NCBI RefSeq assembly: GCF_040394755.1
Contig: NZ_JBEBRQ010000010.1
DNA from: Castellaniella defragrans_A
GTDB taxonomy: Bacteria > Pseudomonadota > Gammaproteobacteria > Burkholderiales > Burkholderiaceae_B
Length of the DNA stretch: 64,000 bases
Direction: 5' to 3' (one strand)
The position numbers and the translations under genes are program-made. The notes beneath the pieces are model-generated. The model searched no databases, had not been told where the DNA came from, and saw only the letters and a list, made by a program, of their open reading frames with translations. How positions within the stretch are numbered: position 1 is the first letter of the stretch; each line of letters starts with the position of its first letter. Positions 50,980-59,157 of this stretch are shown one piece after another.

Positions 50980-52224
50980 ATGTTTGACCGCTCCCGCACA
51001 CTCGATCAGGCCGATCCCGCCATCTGGGCCGCCGTCCAGCAGGAAAATCTGCGCCAGGAACAGCACATCGAGTTGATTGCATCCGAAAACTACGCCAGCC
51101 CAGCCGTCATGCAGGCCCAGGGCACGCAGCTCACCAACAAGTACGCCGAGGGCTATCCCGGCAAACGGTACTACGGCGGCTGCGAGTACGTGGATGTGGT
51201 CGAACAGCTCGCCATCGACCGCCTCAAGGCGCTCTTTGGCGCCGAGGCGGCCAACGTGCAGCCCAATTCCGGTTCTCAGGCCAACCAGGGCGTGTACATG
51301 GCGGTGCTCAAGCCCGGCGACACGGTTCTGGGCATGAGCCTCGCCGAGGGCGGCCACCTGACCCACGGCTCGCCCGTGAACGCCTCCGGCAAGCTCTATC
51401 ATTTCCTTTCCTACGGCCTGGACGCCAATGAGGTCCTGGACTACGGTCAGCTCGAGGAACTTGCCCGCGAACACAAGCCCAAGCTCATCGTGGGCGGCGC
51501 CTCCGCCTATTCCCTGCGCATCGACTTCGAGCGCATGGCGCGCATCGCGCACGACAACGGCGCCTTGTTCATGGTCGACATCGCCCACTATGCGGGTCTG
51601 GTCGCCGGCGGCGTCTACCCCAACCCGGTGCCGCATGCCGATTTCGTCACCTCGACCACGCACAAGTCCCTGCGCGGCCCGCGCGGCGGCGTCATCATGA
51701 TGAAGGCCGAATACGAAAAGATCATCAACTCGGCGATTTTTCCCGGCATCCAGGGCGGCCCCCTGATGCATGTCATCGCCGCCAAGGCGGTGGCCTTCCA
51801 GGAGGCCCTCGATCCAGGATTCAAGGCCTATGCCGCCCAGGTGGCCGCCAATGCGCGCGTGTTGGCCGATACACTGGTCAAGCGCGGCCTGCGCATCGTG
51901 TCAGGTCGCACCGAAAGCCATGTCATGCTGGTCGATCTGCGCGCCAAGGGCATCACCGGCAAGGACGCCGAGGCCGTCCTGGGCCAGGCGCACATCACGG
52001 TCAACAAGAACGCCATTCCCAACGATCCCGAGAAACCCTTCGTCACCAGCGGCATCCGCGTGGGTACCCCGGCCATGACGACGCGCGGCTTCACAGAGGC
52101 CGAGGCCGAGCTCACCGGCAACCTGATCGCCGATGTGCTCGACAATCCCCGGGACGAGGCCAATATCGCCGGCGTGCGCGAACGGGTCCACGCGCTCACG
52201 ACACGCTTGCCGGTTTACCGCTAA
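50980..52224 (+). CDS. glyA: Serine hydroxymethyltransferase
   Basis: PLP enzyme interconverting serine and glycine and loading THF with a one-carbon unit. The 414-residue protein has ELIASENYASPAVM, NKYAEGYPGKRYYGGCE, NVQPNSGSQANQGVY, and the PLP Lys at about 229 in STTHKSLRGPRGG. It supplies methylene-THF for MetF. nrdR follows 35 bp later, as usual. Confidence 0.98.
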   Translation: MFDRSRTLDQADPAIWAAVQQENLRQEQHIELIASENYASPAVMQAQGTQLTNKYAEGYPGKRYYGGCEYVDVVEQLAIDRLKALFGAEAANVQPNSGSQANQGVYMAVLKPGDTVLGMSLAEGGHLTHGSPVNASGKLYHFLSYGLDANEVLDYGQLEELAREHKPKLIVGGASAYSLRIDFERMARIAHDNGALFMVDIAHYAGLVAGGVYPNPVPHADFVTSTTHKSLRGPRGGVIMMKAEYEKIINSAIFPGIQGGPLMHVIAAKAVAFQEALDPGFKAYAAQVAANARVLADTLVKRGLRIVSGRTESHVMLVDLRAKGITGKDAEAVLGQAHITVNKNAIPNDPEKPFVTSGIRVGTPAMTTRGFTEAEAELTGNLIADVLDNPRDEANIAGVRERVHALTTRLPVYR

Positions 52225-52259
52225 CCCTCATCACGGGCGCCGCTGGCGCCCGCATGCGT

Positions 52260-52727
52260 ATGAAGTGTCCGTTCTGCAGCAGTCCCGACACGCAAGTCAT
52301 CGACTCGCGGGTCTCCGAGGAAGGCGATACGATCCGGCGCCGGCGGCGTTGCGCAGCCTGTGATCGGCGGTTCACCACATACGAGCGGGTCGATCTGATG
52401 ATGCCGGCGGTGGTCAAGCGCAACGGCACCCGCAGCGAATTCGATGTGGCCAAGCTGCGCGCCAGCATGGGCCTGGCCCTGCGCAAGCGGCCGGTCAGCA
52501 CGACCGCGGTCGATGCCGCGGTCGCGCGCATCCAGGAACGCCTGATGACCAGCGGGCAGCGTGAGGTGCCCTCGGGCCACATTGGCGAACTGGTGATGGC
52601 GGAACTGCGCCAGCTCGATCAGGTGGCCTATGTGCGTTTCGCCTCGGTCTATCGCAGCTTCGAGGATATCCAGGAATTCGTGCGTGCCATCGACGAGTTC
52701 CAGTCCTCGCCCGATCCCGAGGACTGA
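52260..52727 (+). CDS. nrdR: Transcriptional repressor NrdR
   Basis: Zinc-finger and ATP-cone regulator that represses ribonucleotide reductase genes when dATP is high. The 155-residue protein has MKCPFCSSPDTQVIDSR and RRRRRCAACDRRFTTYER (four zinc Cys), then the ATP-cone VVKRNGTRSEFDVAKLRASM. An ATG two codons upstream (52254) is equally possible. It sits between glyA and ribD, a conserved order. Confidence 0.96.
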   Translation: MKCPFCSSPDTQVIDSRVSEEGDTIRRRRRCAACDRRFTTYERVDLMMPAVVKRNGTRSEFDVAKLRASMGLALRKRPVSTTAVDAAVARIQERLMTSGQREVPSGHIGELVMAELRQLDQVAYVRFASVYRSFEDIQEFVRAIDEFQSSPDPED

Positions 52728-52731
52728 GACC

Positions 52732-53883
52732 ATGGAAACGGAGGCCGCCGCATTCTCGACGCAGGATCATCGCTGGATGCGGCGCGCGCTGGCGGTGGCC
52801 GAGGGTTCGCTCACCATCAGCACTCCCAATCCACGGGTGGGTTGTGTGCTGGTGCGCGATGGCCGCTGGCTGGCCGAGGGCCATACCCGGCATGCTGGCG
52901 GGCGCCACGCCGAGGCCGATGCCTTGCACGAGGCGGCCAGCCAGGGGATCGACGTCTGTGGCGCCACCGCCTACGTCACGCTCGAGCCCTGCAGCCATTT
53001 CGGCCGCACGCCCCCTTGCGCCGACGCCCTGGCGGCGGCCGGCATTGCGCGTGTGGTGGCCGCGATGGCCGATCCCAATCCCAAGGTCGCGGGGCAGGGC
53101 GCGGCGCGCCTGCGCCAGGCCGGCATCCAGGTCGGCATGGGTCTGTGCGCGGCGGATGCCCTGGCGCTCAATCCCGGCTTCGTCGCCCGCATGACGCGGC
53201 GCCGGCCCTGGTTGTGGCTCAAGACCGCCGGCTCGCTCGATGGCCGCATGGCCTTGGCCGATGGCCGATCCCAGTGGATCACCAGCGAGGAGGCCCGCGC
53301 GGATGGGCATCGCTGGCGCGCCCGCGCCTGCGTGGTCCTGACCGGCATCGGCACCGTGCGGGCCGACGATCCCGTCCTCAGCGTCCGGGCGGTCGAGACC
53401 TCCCGGCAGCCGGTGCGTGCGGTCCTCGATACGAATTTCGAAATCGACGAGGCGGCGCATCTGTTCAATGGCGATCCCGTGTGGATTTTCACGGCGCGCC
53501 CGGATCCGGACAAGAGCGATCGGCTGTCCAGGCGCAACGCGCGTGTGATCGACCTGCCGCGCGGCCCGCGGGGCGGAATCGACCTGGCCGCGTTGATGGA
53601 CTGGCTGGCCGCGCATGAGATCAACGAGGTGCACGTCGAGGCGGGCGCGCGCCTAAACGGCGCGCTGCTGGCTGGTGGCTGGGTCGATGAATGGATCGCC
53701 TATGTGGCGCCGCGCGTGCTGGGAGGCGGTCGCGGTCTGGCCGGGGACGAGGGCCTGTTCGATGACCTGTCCGGATCGCCCCGCCATGAGTTCGTGGATG
53801 CGGTACAGTTAGGTCGGGATATGCGCTTGCGGCTGCGCAATCGCGCAAGCTGGCAGGCATTGTGCGCGGTACTCGCGGCCTGA
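52732..53883 (+). CDS. ribD: Bifunctional riboflavin deaminase/reductase
   Basis: Carries out two riboflavin steps: deamination of the pyrimidine ring and reduction of the ribosyl side chain. The 383-residue protein has the zinc deaminase motif HAEADAL (His59, Glu61) with LEPCSHFGRTPPC (Cys87, Cys96). The C-terminal reductase domain has KTAGSLDGRMALADG and EVHVEAGARLNGALL. It starts 4 bp after nrdR. No FMN riboswitch signature was seen upstream. Confidence 0.95.
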   Translation: METEAAAFSTQDHRWMRRALAVAEGSLTISTPNPRVGCVLVRDGRWLAEGHTRHAGGRHAEADALHEAASQGIDVCGATAYVTLEPCSHFGRTPPCADALAAAGIARVVAAMADPNPKVAGQGAARLRQAGIQVGMGLCAADALALNPGFVARMTRRRPWLWLKTAGSLDGRMALADGRSQWITSEEARADGHRWRARACVVLTGIGTVRADDPVLSVRAVETSRQPVRAVLDTNFEIDEAAHLFNGDPVWIFTARPDPDKSDRLSRRNARVIDLPRGPRGGIDLAALMDWLAAHEINEVHVEAGARLNGALLAGGWVDEWIAYVAPRVLGGGRGLAGDEGLFDDLSGSPRHEFVDAVQLGRDMRLRLRNRASWQALCAVLAA

Positions 53884-53922
53884 GGGGGCCGCGGCGCCTT
53901 CTATTCTTTTGACGGAATCACC

Positions 53923-54546
53923 ATGTTTACTGGAATTGTGGCGGCTGTGGGCCGCATCACCGAGGTGCGCCCGCTGGGTGCGGGGCCGGATGCCGGCGTG
54001 CGCGCGAATATCGAGACCGGCGGCCTGCCGATGGCGCACACCCGACTGGGGGACTCGATCGCCGTCCAGGGCGCCTGCATGACAGTGGTGGCATTGCATG
54101 AGGGGGCTTTCGAGGTCGACATCTCGCGCGAAAGCCTGGATCGCACCTGTGGCCTGGATCGCCCGGGCGAGGTCAACCTCGAACATGCGCTGCGGCTGGG
54201 CGATTCGCTGGACGGTCATCTGGTGTCGGGTCACGTCGATGGCGTGGGCCGGGTGACCTGCATGGAGGCGGTGGGCGAATCTTTCGATCTGCGCGTCATT
54301 GTTCCGGCGCATTTGTCCAAGTACCTGGCCTACAAGGGTTCGCTGACGGTCAACGGGGTCAGCCTCACAGTCAACCGCGTGGTCGATCAGGAGGAAGGCA
54401 CCGAGGCCTATATCAACCTGATTCCGCACACGCTCGAATCGACGACCTTGCGGCACCTGGACATCGGCTCGTCCGTCAACCTCGAGGTCGACATGCTGGC
54501 GCGCTATGTCGAACGCATGGTGGGCGCGGCGGGCGTGCCGGGCTGA
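53923..54546 (+). CDS. ribE: Riboflavin synthase, alpha subunit
   Basis: Dismutates two lumazines to riboflavin. The 207-residue protein has two tandem lumazine-binding domains: MFTGIVAAVGRITEVRPLG with SIAVQGACMTVV in the first, and GHLVSGHVDGVGRV with SLTVNGVSLTVNRV in the second. It follows ribD by 39 bp. The usual next genes (ribBA, ribH, nusB) are absent; a repeat and a tRNA gene follow instead. Confidence 0.95.
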   Translation: MFTGIVAAVGRITEVRPLGAGPDAGVRANIETGGLPMAHTRLGDSIAVQGACMTVVALHEGAFEVDISRESLDRTCGLDRPGEVNLEHALRLGDSLDGHLVSGHVDGVGRVTCMEAVGESFDLRVIVPAHLSKYLAYKGSLTVNGVSLTVNRVVDQEEGTEAYINLIPHTLESTTLRHLDIGSSVNLEVDMLARYVERMVGAAGVPG

Positions 54547-54601
54547 GATTCCCTCAGGGTAAACGCATGAAAAAGTGGTTTTAGAGGCTTCGCGAGGGAT
54601 T

Positions 54602-54660
54602 GTTTTTTGGGATGAGCTCGCGCCCCCCTGGGCGCCGGCCGCCTACGAAAGTGGGAGGGT
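54602..54660. repeat. Dispersed GGCGCC repeat (family R1), copy 3
   Basis: A T-run (54603-54608) and GGGATGAGCTCGC, then GCCCCCCTGGGCGCCGGCCG, then CCTACGAAAGTGGGAGGGT. It shares the T-run and GAGCTCGC with copy 2, and the TACGAAAGTG tail with copy 1. The left stem arm is shorter than in copy 2. It lies in the 341-bp gap between ribE and tRNA-Ser, which holds no secure gene. Confidence 0.75.
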
Positions 54661-54709
54661 GTTGGTTCTTTCGGGAGGGTTTTCCACCAGATGTGGCTCA
54701 AGAACCCAA

Positions 54710-54826
54710 TCACTTGCCCAGCACCTGTTCGATCAGCGAATCCAGACGCTTGCCAAGCAGCTCCGCCCGGCCTGGACTGGCTTTATGCGTTTGCCCTGGA
54801 GATTTCCTATGGGGCCCGGCGATCTG
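54710..54826 (-). other. Short minus-strand reading frame, possible gene remnant
   Basis: A 38-codon frame on the minus strand, without a start codon, ends GRAELLGKRLDSLIEQVLGK then a stop. The last 20 residues read like an ordinary helical protein C-terminus. An in-frame stop lies just upstream. It may be the left-over 3' end of a deleted gene next to the repeat. Evidence is weak. Confidence 0.2.
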
Positions 54827-54887
54827 CTAAAATGCCAGACTTTCGTCCAGAGGTGCCGGTGGTTCAGGGCGCCTTGCGATGGGATCA

Positions 54888-54978
54888 GGACAGGTGGCCG
54901 AGTGGTTGAAGGCGCACGCCTGGAAAGCGTGTATACGTGAATAGCGTATCGGGGGTTCGAATCCCCCCTTGTCCGCCA
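54888..54978 (+). tRNA. tRNA-Ser (anticodon GGA)
   Basis: A 91-nt class II tRNA. The acceptor stem GGACAGG pairs with CTTGTCC and the discriminator and CCA end are encoded. The D-arm is TGGCCGAGTGGTTGAAGGCG and the anticodon loop CTGGAAA carries GGA. A long variable arm and the T-arm GGGGGTTCGAATCCCCC follow. It reads UCC/UCU serine codons. An AT-rich, apparently acquired region begins right after it. Confidence 0.97.
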
Positions 54979-55086
54979 GTAAATAATAATAAAATCAATT
55001 GGTTATATTTATACCTCTGTTTTTATGTCTACCAGCCGGATGGGATGTGGGGCATAATTCCGCAACAACAATTTGCGGGAGGCGGT

Positions 55087-55340
55087 ATGTATAAAGCGGT
55101 AGAGTCTTTCTTTATTTTCTTTTTGTTATTGGTGTTTGCCTGTGCGCTCGCTTGCGCTTTCTATAGCGCGTTTGTTGCGGGTAAGAAAGCGCTCTGCAGG
55201 GCATGTTGGTTTTTGCCGGCTTGTTCTTTGGGCCTTTTGCGGTGTTGGTTGTAGAGTGGCTTCCGAGCCAGAACAAAGCAGGTGTCCTCGCTGCGCATGA
55301 GTCCGTCCGAATAGAAAAAAAGCAAGACACTGTGCCGTAA
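55087..55340 (+). pseudogene. Frameshifted small membrane protein gene
   Basis: A good ribosome site (GGGAGG) precedes ATG 55087. The frame reads MYKAVESFFIFFLLLVFACA (first membrane helix), then runs to GKK near 55188 and stops early at 55254. Shifting frame at AAAGCGCTCTG (about 55187-55197) restores ALQGMLVFAGLFFGPFAVLV (second helix) and a soluble tail ending IEKKQDTVP, with a stop at 55338-55340. The combined protein would have about 84 residues. One lost base would explain it. No family was recognised. Low GC suggests transfer. Confidence 0.6.
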
Positions 55341-55404
55341 TCCTGGCCGGAATGGGGCTTCAGAATGATTGGTCCCGTTTACCTATTCAAGCGTGGATTA
55401 TGCG

Positions 55405-55644
55405 ATGACCTCGGCCCATGCGGGTGTGAAGTACCGGCTTGCCTTGACGGACAAGGATCCCCCACCCTGTCGGCGCGCCGACTATATCGGCACGCTGGCT
55501 TTCGATCCCGACCTGGCCCATACGCGCGGCAGCCTGTCGATGACGGTGTCCTATGCGTTCAGCGATCGCATGCGCGTCGAGTTCACGCCTTGTGTGCAGC
55601 GGACCGCAACTCGCGACACGGACTGTCGCAGCGGCATTCCGTGA
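55405..55644 (+). CDS. Orphan short ORF, possible fragment
   Basis: A 79-residue frame from ATG 55405 without a clear ribosome site. It contains HAGVKYRLALTDKDPPPCRR, DYIGTLAFDPDLAHTRGS, SLSMTVSYAFSDRMRVEFTP and three cysteines (PCRR, PCVQ, DCRS). The alternating pattern in the second half looks beta-stranded. The open frame extends upstream to 55369 without an ATG, so it may be the remnant of a larger gene. No homologue was recognised. It stands out by being GC-rich between two AT-rich stretches. Confidence 0.35.
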   Translation: MTSAHAGVKYRLALTDKDPPPCRRADYIGTLAFDPDLAHTRGSLSMTVSYAFSDRMRVEFTPCVQRTATRDTDCRSGIP

Positions 55645-55812
55645 TGAAAAATAAGCAATTGTAATCAAATTAAATTATTAACATATTAATTTAATTTCAG
55701 GATAGAATTCCTTCGCCGAATGACAGGGCTGAAAATACAGACCCGATCGGGGGCGTGCGCGTTGCATGGCACATGTTGAAAATTAAAAATAACTATCTTG
55801 GGGAACATTCAA
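55645..55812. promoter_or_regulatory. AT-rich upstream region of the RGD autotransporter gene
   Basis: The first half is dominated by A and T, with ATTAAATTA (55672-55680) facing TTAATTTAAT (55689-55698) as an inverted repeat. Such tracts often attract H-NS-like silencers. TTGTAA (55657-55662) is a possible -35 with CATATT 17 bp on. GGGG at 55800-55803 is the likely ribosome site. No gene lies here. Confidence 0.45.
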
Positions 55813-58800
55813 ATGCCGTCTGGCTTCTATTGCGCCGGTCGTGGTGGCAATTCAATCAAAAAACCCGGCCTGGTTCTCGGCCTTTCGGCCGTTGTCATTG
55901 CATCGCTATTCAGTACAACGGCATTTTCCGCCTGTACACAAGTCACCAGCAACCAGTCGAATCGATTCGCGGCGACGAAGAATTCTGGATGTGTGCGTGG
56001 TGATTCGGGGTTCTGGTCGCCAGTGTCTCCCGATACTGAAAGTAATGTGGTGGTTCTTGCGGACAGCGGCGGTGCTCTGACGTTGGTTTCCAGTCATGTC
56101 ACGGTAACCGCAGCAAATCGATCGACTGCCGCAGTCAAGGCGGTCAACAGCAACAGCATGATAACGGCCGCTGGGGATTTGCGGATAGTCGCTGAAACGA
56201 CCAATCCCAATCTCGTTGGCATTCTGTCCCAGCGGGGCAGTCTGATCAATGTCGTCGGCAATCTGGATGTCACGGCGAAGAACGGATCGAACGCGACAGG
56301 CGTGTCCGTCCGGGAGGATTATCCAAAATATTCATTTGGCGTGCCTGCGCTCTATGTCGGTGGAAATCTGACGGTCGAAAGCGACGGTATCGGGGTGCAG
56401 GTGATCAATGGCGGGGTGCTGGTTGCCGGTACTTCCGATCGGCCGCTGTCTGTCTCGGGCGATTCCATCATCACGATGGCGCAGGGCGATCACCAGATCA
56501 CATCAGTGGGGGTCGGCGTCCTCGCGAGGTCTGACATTGGCAGTGCCATCATCGATTTTGCGGATGGTTCCGTATCGACGACGGGAGATGCCGGTGAGGG
56601 GCTGTATGCGTTTGCAAGAACGCAAGACAGTGGTCTCAAACCTAGAGATGCCATGATCAATATGTCTGGCGGGCGCGTCGAGACGATCGGAGTCAATGGG
56701 GATGGTGTCGTTGCCAGTTCGCAGGCCAGCGGGGGGCGCGTGGGCGTGACCATGACCGGCGGCGAAATCCTGACCTCCGGGGCTCTCGCGGCGGGTGTGA
56801 TCGGCCAATCTCCAGGAGACATCCGGCTTGAGCAGACGGGTGGTTCGATCACGACGACCGGGGGTGAGTCCTGGAGCATGGGCATGAGCTCGGGTATGGC
56901 GGCGCTTCGGGATGATGCGAGTCATGGGCAAGCCACGATCATCCAGGCGGGCGGCAGTATTCGCGCCGAAGGCAGCACTGCTTCTGGGATTTATGTGTAT
57001 CAGGGATCGGGGGCCGTCGATATTCACCAGAGCGCTGGCGCAACGATCAGCGCAAACGGTGAATCCGGAAAGGGGATCGACGTCAATACCCCCGAGAGTG
57101 ACAACATGATTCTGGACATCGCGGGCATGGTTGCCGGCGGGTCCTCCGCTGATGGCGTGGGGATTTCCACCCATGGCGCGGCGGGCGGCCAGGTAGTGCT
57201 CGACCTCCGGGATGGCGCCGATATTTCCGCGCTGTCCGGTCAGGCCATCCGGGATGGCGCCGGAAACGCAAGTGTTTTCCTGCGTGATGGTGCGCGTGTG
57301 CGCGGCTCGATTGTTCTCGGCGATGGCAGCGATGCGATGACCATAGGGCCGAATACGGATCTCATGGGCATCACATCGATGGATGGCGGCGGGGATACGG
57401 CGGGCGCGGGCGGAATGGTCGATACGCTGACCTTCGTCGGCGGTGATCATGCCCTGTCCGGCGCGTCGCTCCTGAACTGGGAGAATGTCGTTGTCGATGG
57501 CGGCAGGCTCAGGTTCACGGATACTGCGCTCGTTACTGGTTCGGGATCGGGGCATGGTCTTGCCATCGCCAATGGCGGCGTCGTGGATGGCGCCGCGCAT
57601 TTCGATCTGGACGGCAACATGACGATCGGCGCCGGCAGCGCTTTCGTCACGGCGGGTGGCGGGGCTGGAGCCTATACGGTTTCGGCCGCGCTGAACAGCG
57701 CGGGCGTTGCATCGCTGGGCGATGGGCATGCCGGTGACAGGCTGACCGTGATGGGCGGCTATGCCGGCCAGAATGGCGTCGTCGTGCTCGATACGGCGCT
57801 GGGCGATGATGCATCGCCGACCGACAAGCTGGTTGCGCAGAGCACATCCGGCACATCGGGCCTGCTGGTGAGAAATGCCGGCGGCATGGGCGCGCGCACG
57901 GTGGGCGACGGGATCGAGGTGGTGCAGGTCGAGGGCGCATCGGATGGTGTGTTCTCCCTGGCTGCGGGCGACTATGCCGTCGATGGCCGTCCCGCCATCG
58001 TGGCCGGCGCCTATGCGTATCAGCTCTACAAGGGCAATGCGGCCGGCACGGGCTCCGGCAACTGGTATTTGCGTTCGACGCTTTATCAGGCGGGTGTTTC
58101 CAGCTATGAGTCCTATCCGCAAGCCCTGCTCATGCTGAACCGGATGAGCACGCTGCAACAGCGCGTGGGCAATCGCTATTGGTCTGGCGCCGGCGCGGCG
58201 CAGGCCGGCACGGGCCGTGCGCGGGGCGTGGCGCCCGATGGGGCGGATACCCTGGTCGATGGCAATGGCGTCTGGATGCGGATCGAGAATGGGCATAGCC
58301 GCATCCAGCCGCGCAGTTCGACGTCCCATACGGACTTCGGCCAGAATACCTTCAGGATCCAGGCGGGTGTGGATGGCCGTCTGGCCGAAAATAGCGATGG
58401 CACGCTGATCGGCGGTGCTTTTTTCCAATATGTGCAGGGCCGGACGTGGGCGTATTCGCGTTACGGCGATGGCGAGATCTCGACCGAAGGCTATGGGATC
58501 GGGGGGACGCTGACCTGGTATGGCCGCGATGGTTTCTATGCCGATGGTCAGGTGCAAGTGACCAAGTACCGGTCCGATCTGGATGCAACCACGATCCAGC
58601 GCGGCCAGACTCACGGCAATGACGGGATGGGTTATGCGTTGTCGGCCGAGGTGGGCAGGCGCTTGCCTCTCGGGCCGTCGGTGTCGATCACGCCGCAGGC
58701 GCAACTCGTCTACTCCCGAGTCGATTTCGATGATTTCCGCGATGTTTTCGGGGCGCGGGTGCGGATGGACAAGGGGGACAGCCTGCAGGGCCGGGCCGGG

Positions 58801-59103
58801 ATCGCGCTGGATTATGAAACGTCACGCCAGGGCGCCGGGGCCCATTCGGACCGGAGGACCCATCTGTATGCCATTGCCAATCTCTATGGCGAGTTTCTGG
58901 AGGGCTCGCGCGTCGATGTGGCCGGCGTGCGTTTCGCGTCGAAAGCGGACCCTCTCTGGGGCGGTCTTGGCGTTGGCGGCTCGTATGACTGGGGCGGTGG
59001 CAAGTATTCAGTCTACGGGGAAGGCCTGGTCGGCACCAGCCTGAAAAACTTTGGCGACAGCCGTTCGGCCAGCGGCACGATTGGCGTTCGCATCCGTTGG
59101 TGA
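55813..59103 (+). CDS. Large autotransporter with RGD motif (pertactin/AIDA-like adhesin candidate)
   Basis: A 1096-residue type Va autotransporter. The signal peptide ends near STTAFSA (about residue 40). The passenger (about 41-780) is rich in Gly, Ser, Val and Asp beta-helix rungs (GVNGDGVVASSQASGGRVGV and similar). A pertactin-like junction has AYAYQLYKGNAAGTGSGNWY (about 740-760). The beta-barrel (about 810-1096) starts near GVWMRIENGHSRI and ends in aromatic IRW. RGD lies at residues 62-64, close to the mature N-terminus, between Cys41 and Cys60 upstream and GFWSPV downstream. No protease triad is seen, so adhesion is the likeliest role. The first third has lower GC than the genome. Start at 55813 has GGGG 9 bases upstream. 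Confidence 0.88.
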   Translation: MPSGFYCAGRGGNSIKKPGLVLGLSAVVIASLFSTTAFSACTQVTSNQSNRFAATKNSGCVRGDSGFWSPVSPDTESNVVVLADSGGALTLVSSHVTVTAANRSTAAVKAVNSNSMITAAGDLRIVAETTNPNLVGILSQRGSLINVVGNLDVTAKNGSNATGVSVREDYPKYSFGVPALYVGGNLTVESDGIGVQVINGGVLVAGTSDRPLSVSGDSIITMAQGDHQITSVGVGVLARSDIGSAIIDFADGSVSTTGDAGEGLYAFARTQDSGLKPRDAMINMSGGRVETIGVNGDGVVASSQASGGRVGVTMTGGEILTSGALAAGVIGQSPGDIRLEQTGGSITTTGGESWSMGMSSGMAALRDDASHGQATIIQAGGSIRAEGSTASGIYVYQGSGAVDIHQSAGATISANGESGKGIDVNTPESDNMILDIAGMVAGGSSADGVGISTHGAAGGQVVLDLRDGADISALSGQAIRDGAGNASVFLRDGARVRGSIVLGDGSDAMTIGPNTDLMGITSMDGGGDTAGAGGMVDTLTFVGGDHALSGASLLNWENVVVDGGRLRFTDTALVTGSGSGHGLAIANGGVVDGAAHFDLDGNMTIGAGSAFVTAGGGAGAYTVSAALNSAGVASLGDGHAGDRLTVMGGYAGQNGVVVLDTALGDDASPTDKLVAQSTSGTSGLLVRNAGGMGARTVGDGIEVVQVEGASDGVFSLAAGDYAVDGRPAIVAGAYAYQLYKGNAAGTGSGNWYLRSTLYQAGVSSYESYPQALLMLNRMSTLQQRVGNRYWSGAGAAQAGTGRARGVAPDGADTLVDGNGVWMRIENGHSRIQPRSSTSHTDFGQNTFRIQAGVDGRLAENSDGTLIGGAFFQYVQGRTWAYSRYGDGEISTEGYGIGGTLTWYGRDGFYADGQVQVTKYRSDLDATTIQRGQTHGNDGMGYALSAEVGRRLPLGPSVSITPQAQLVYSRVDFDDFRDVFGARVRMDKGDSLQGRAGIALDYETSRQGAGAHSDRRTHLYAIANLYGEFLEGSRVDVAGVRFASKADPLWGGLGVGGSYDWGGGKYSVYGEGLVGTSLKNFGDSRSASGTIGVRIRW

Positions 59104-59157
59104 ACTGGCGGTCGTTGTTGCCTTGCGCCCCGGTTTTCCAGCCGAGGCGTCAGCGGC

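Noticed and set aside
52225..52731. FMN riboswitch before ribD
   Set aside because: ribD starts 4 bp after nrdR and no FMN-element signature is present.
54888..59103. Complete genomic island with attachment repeats
   Set aside because: No integrase and no second copy of the tRNA 3' end before gor; only composition and gene decay support acquisition.
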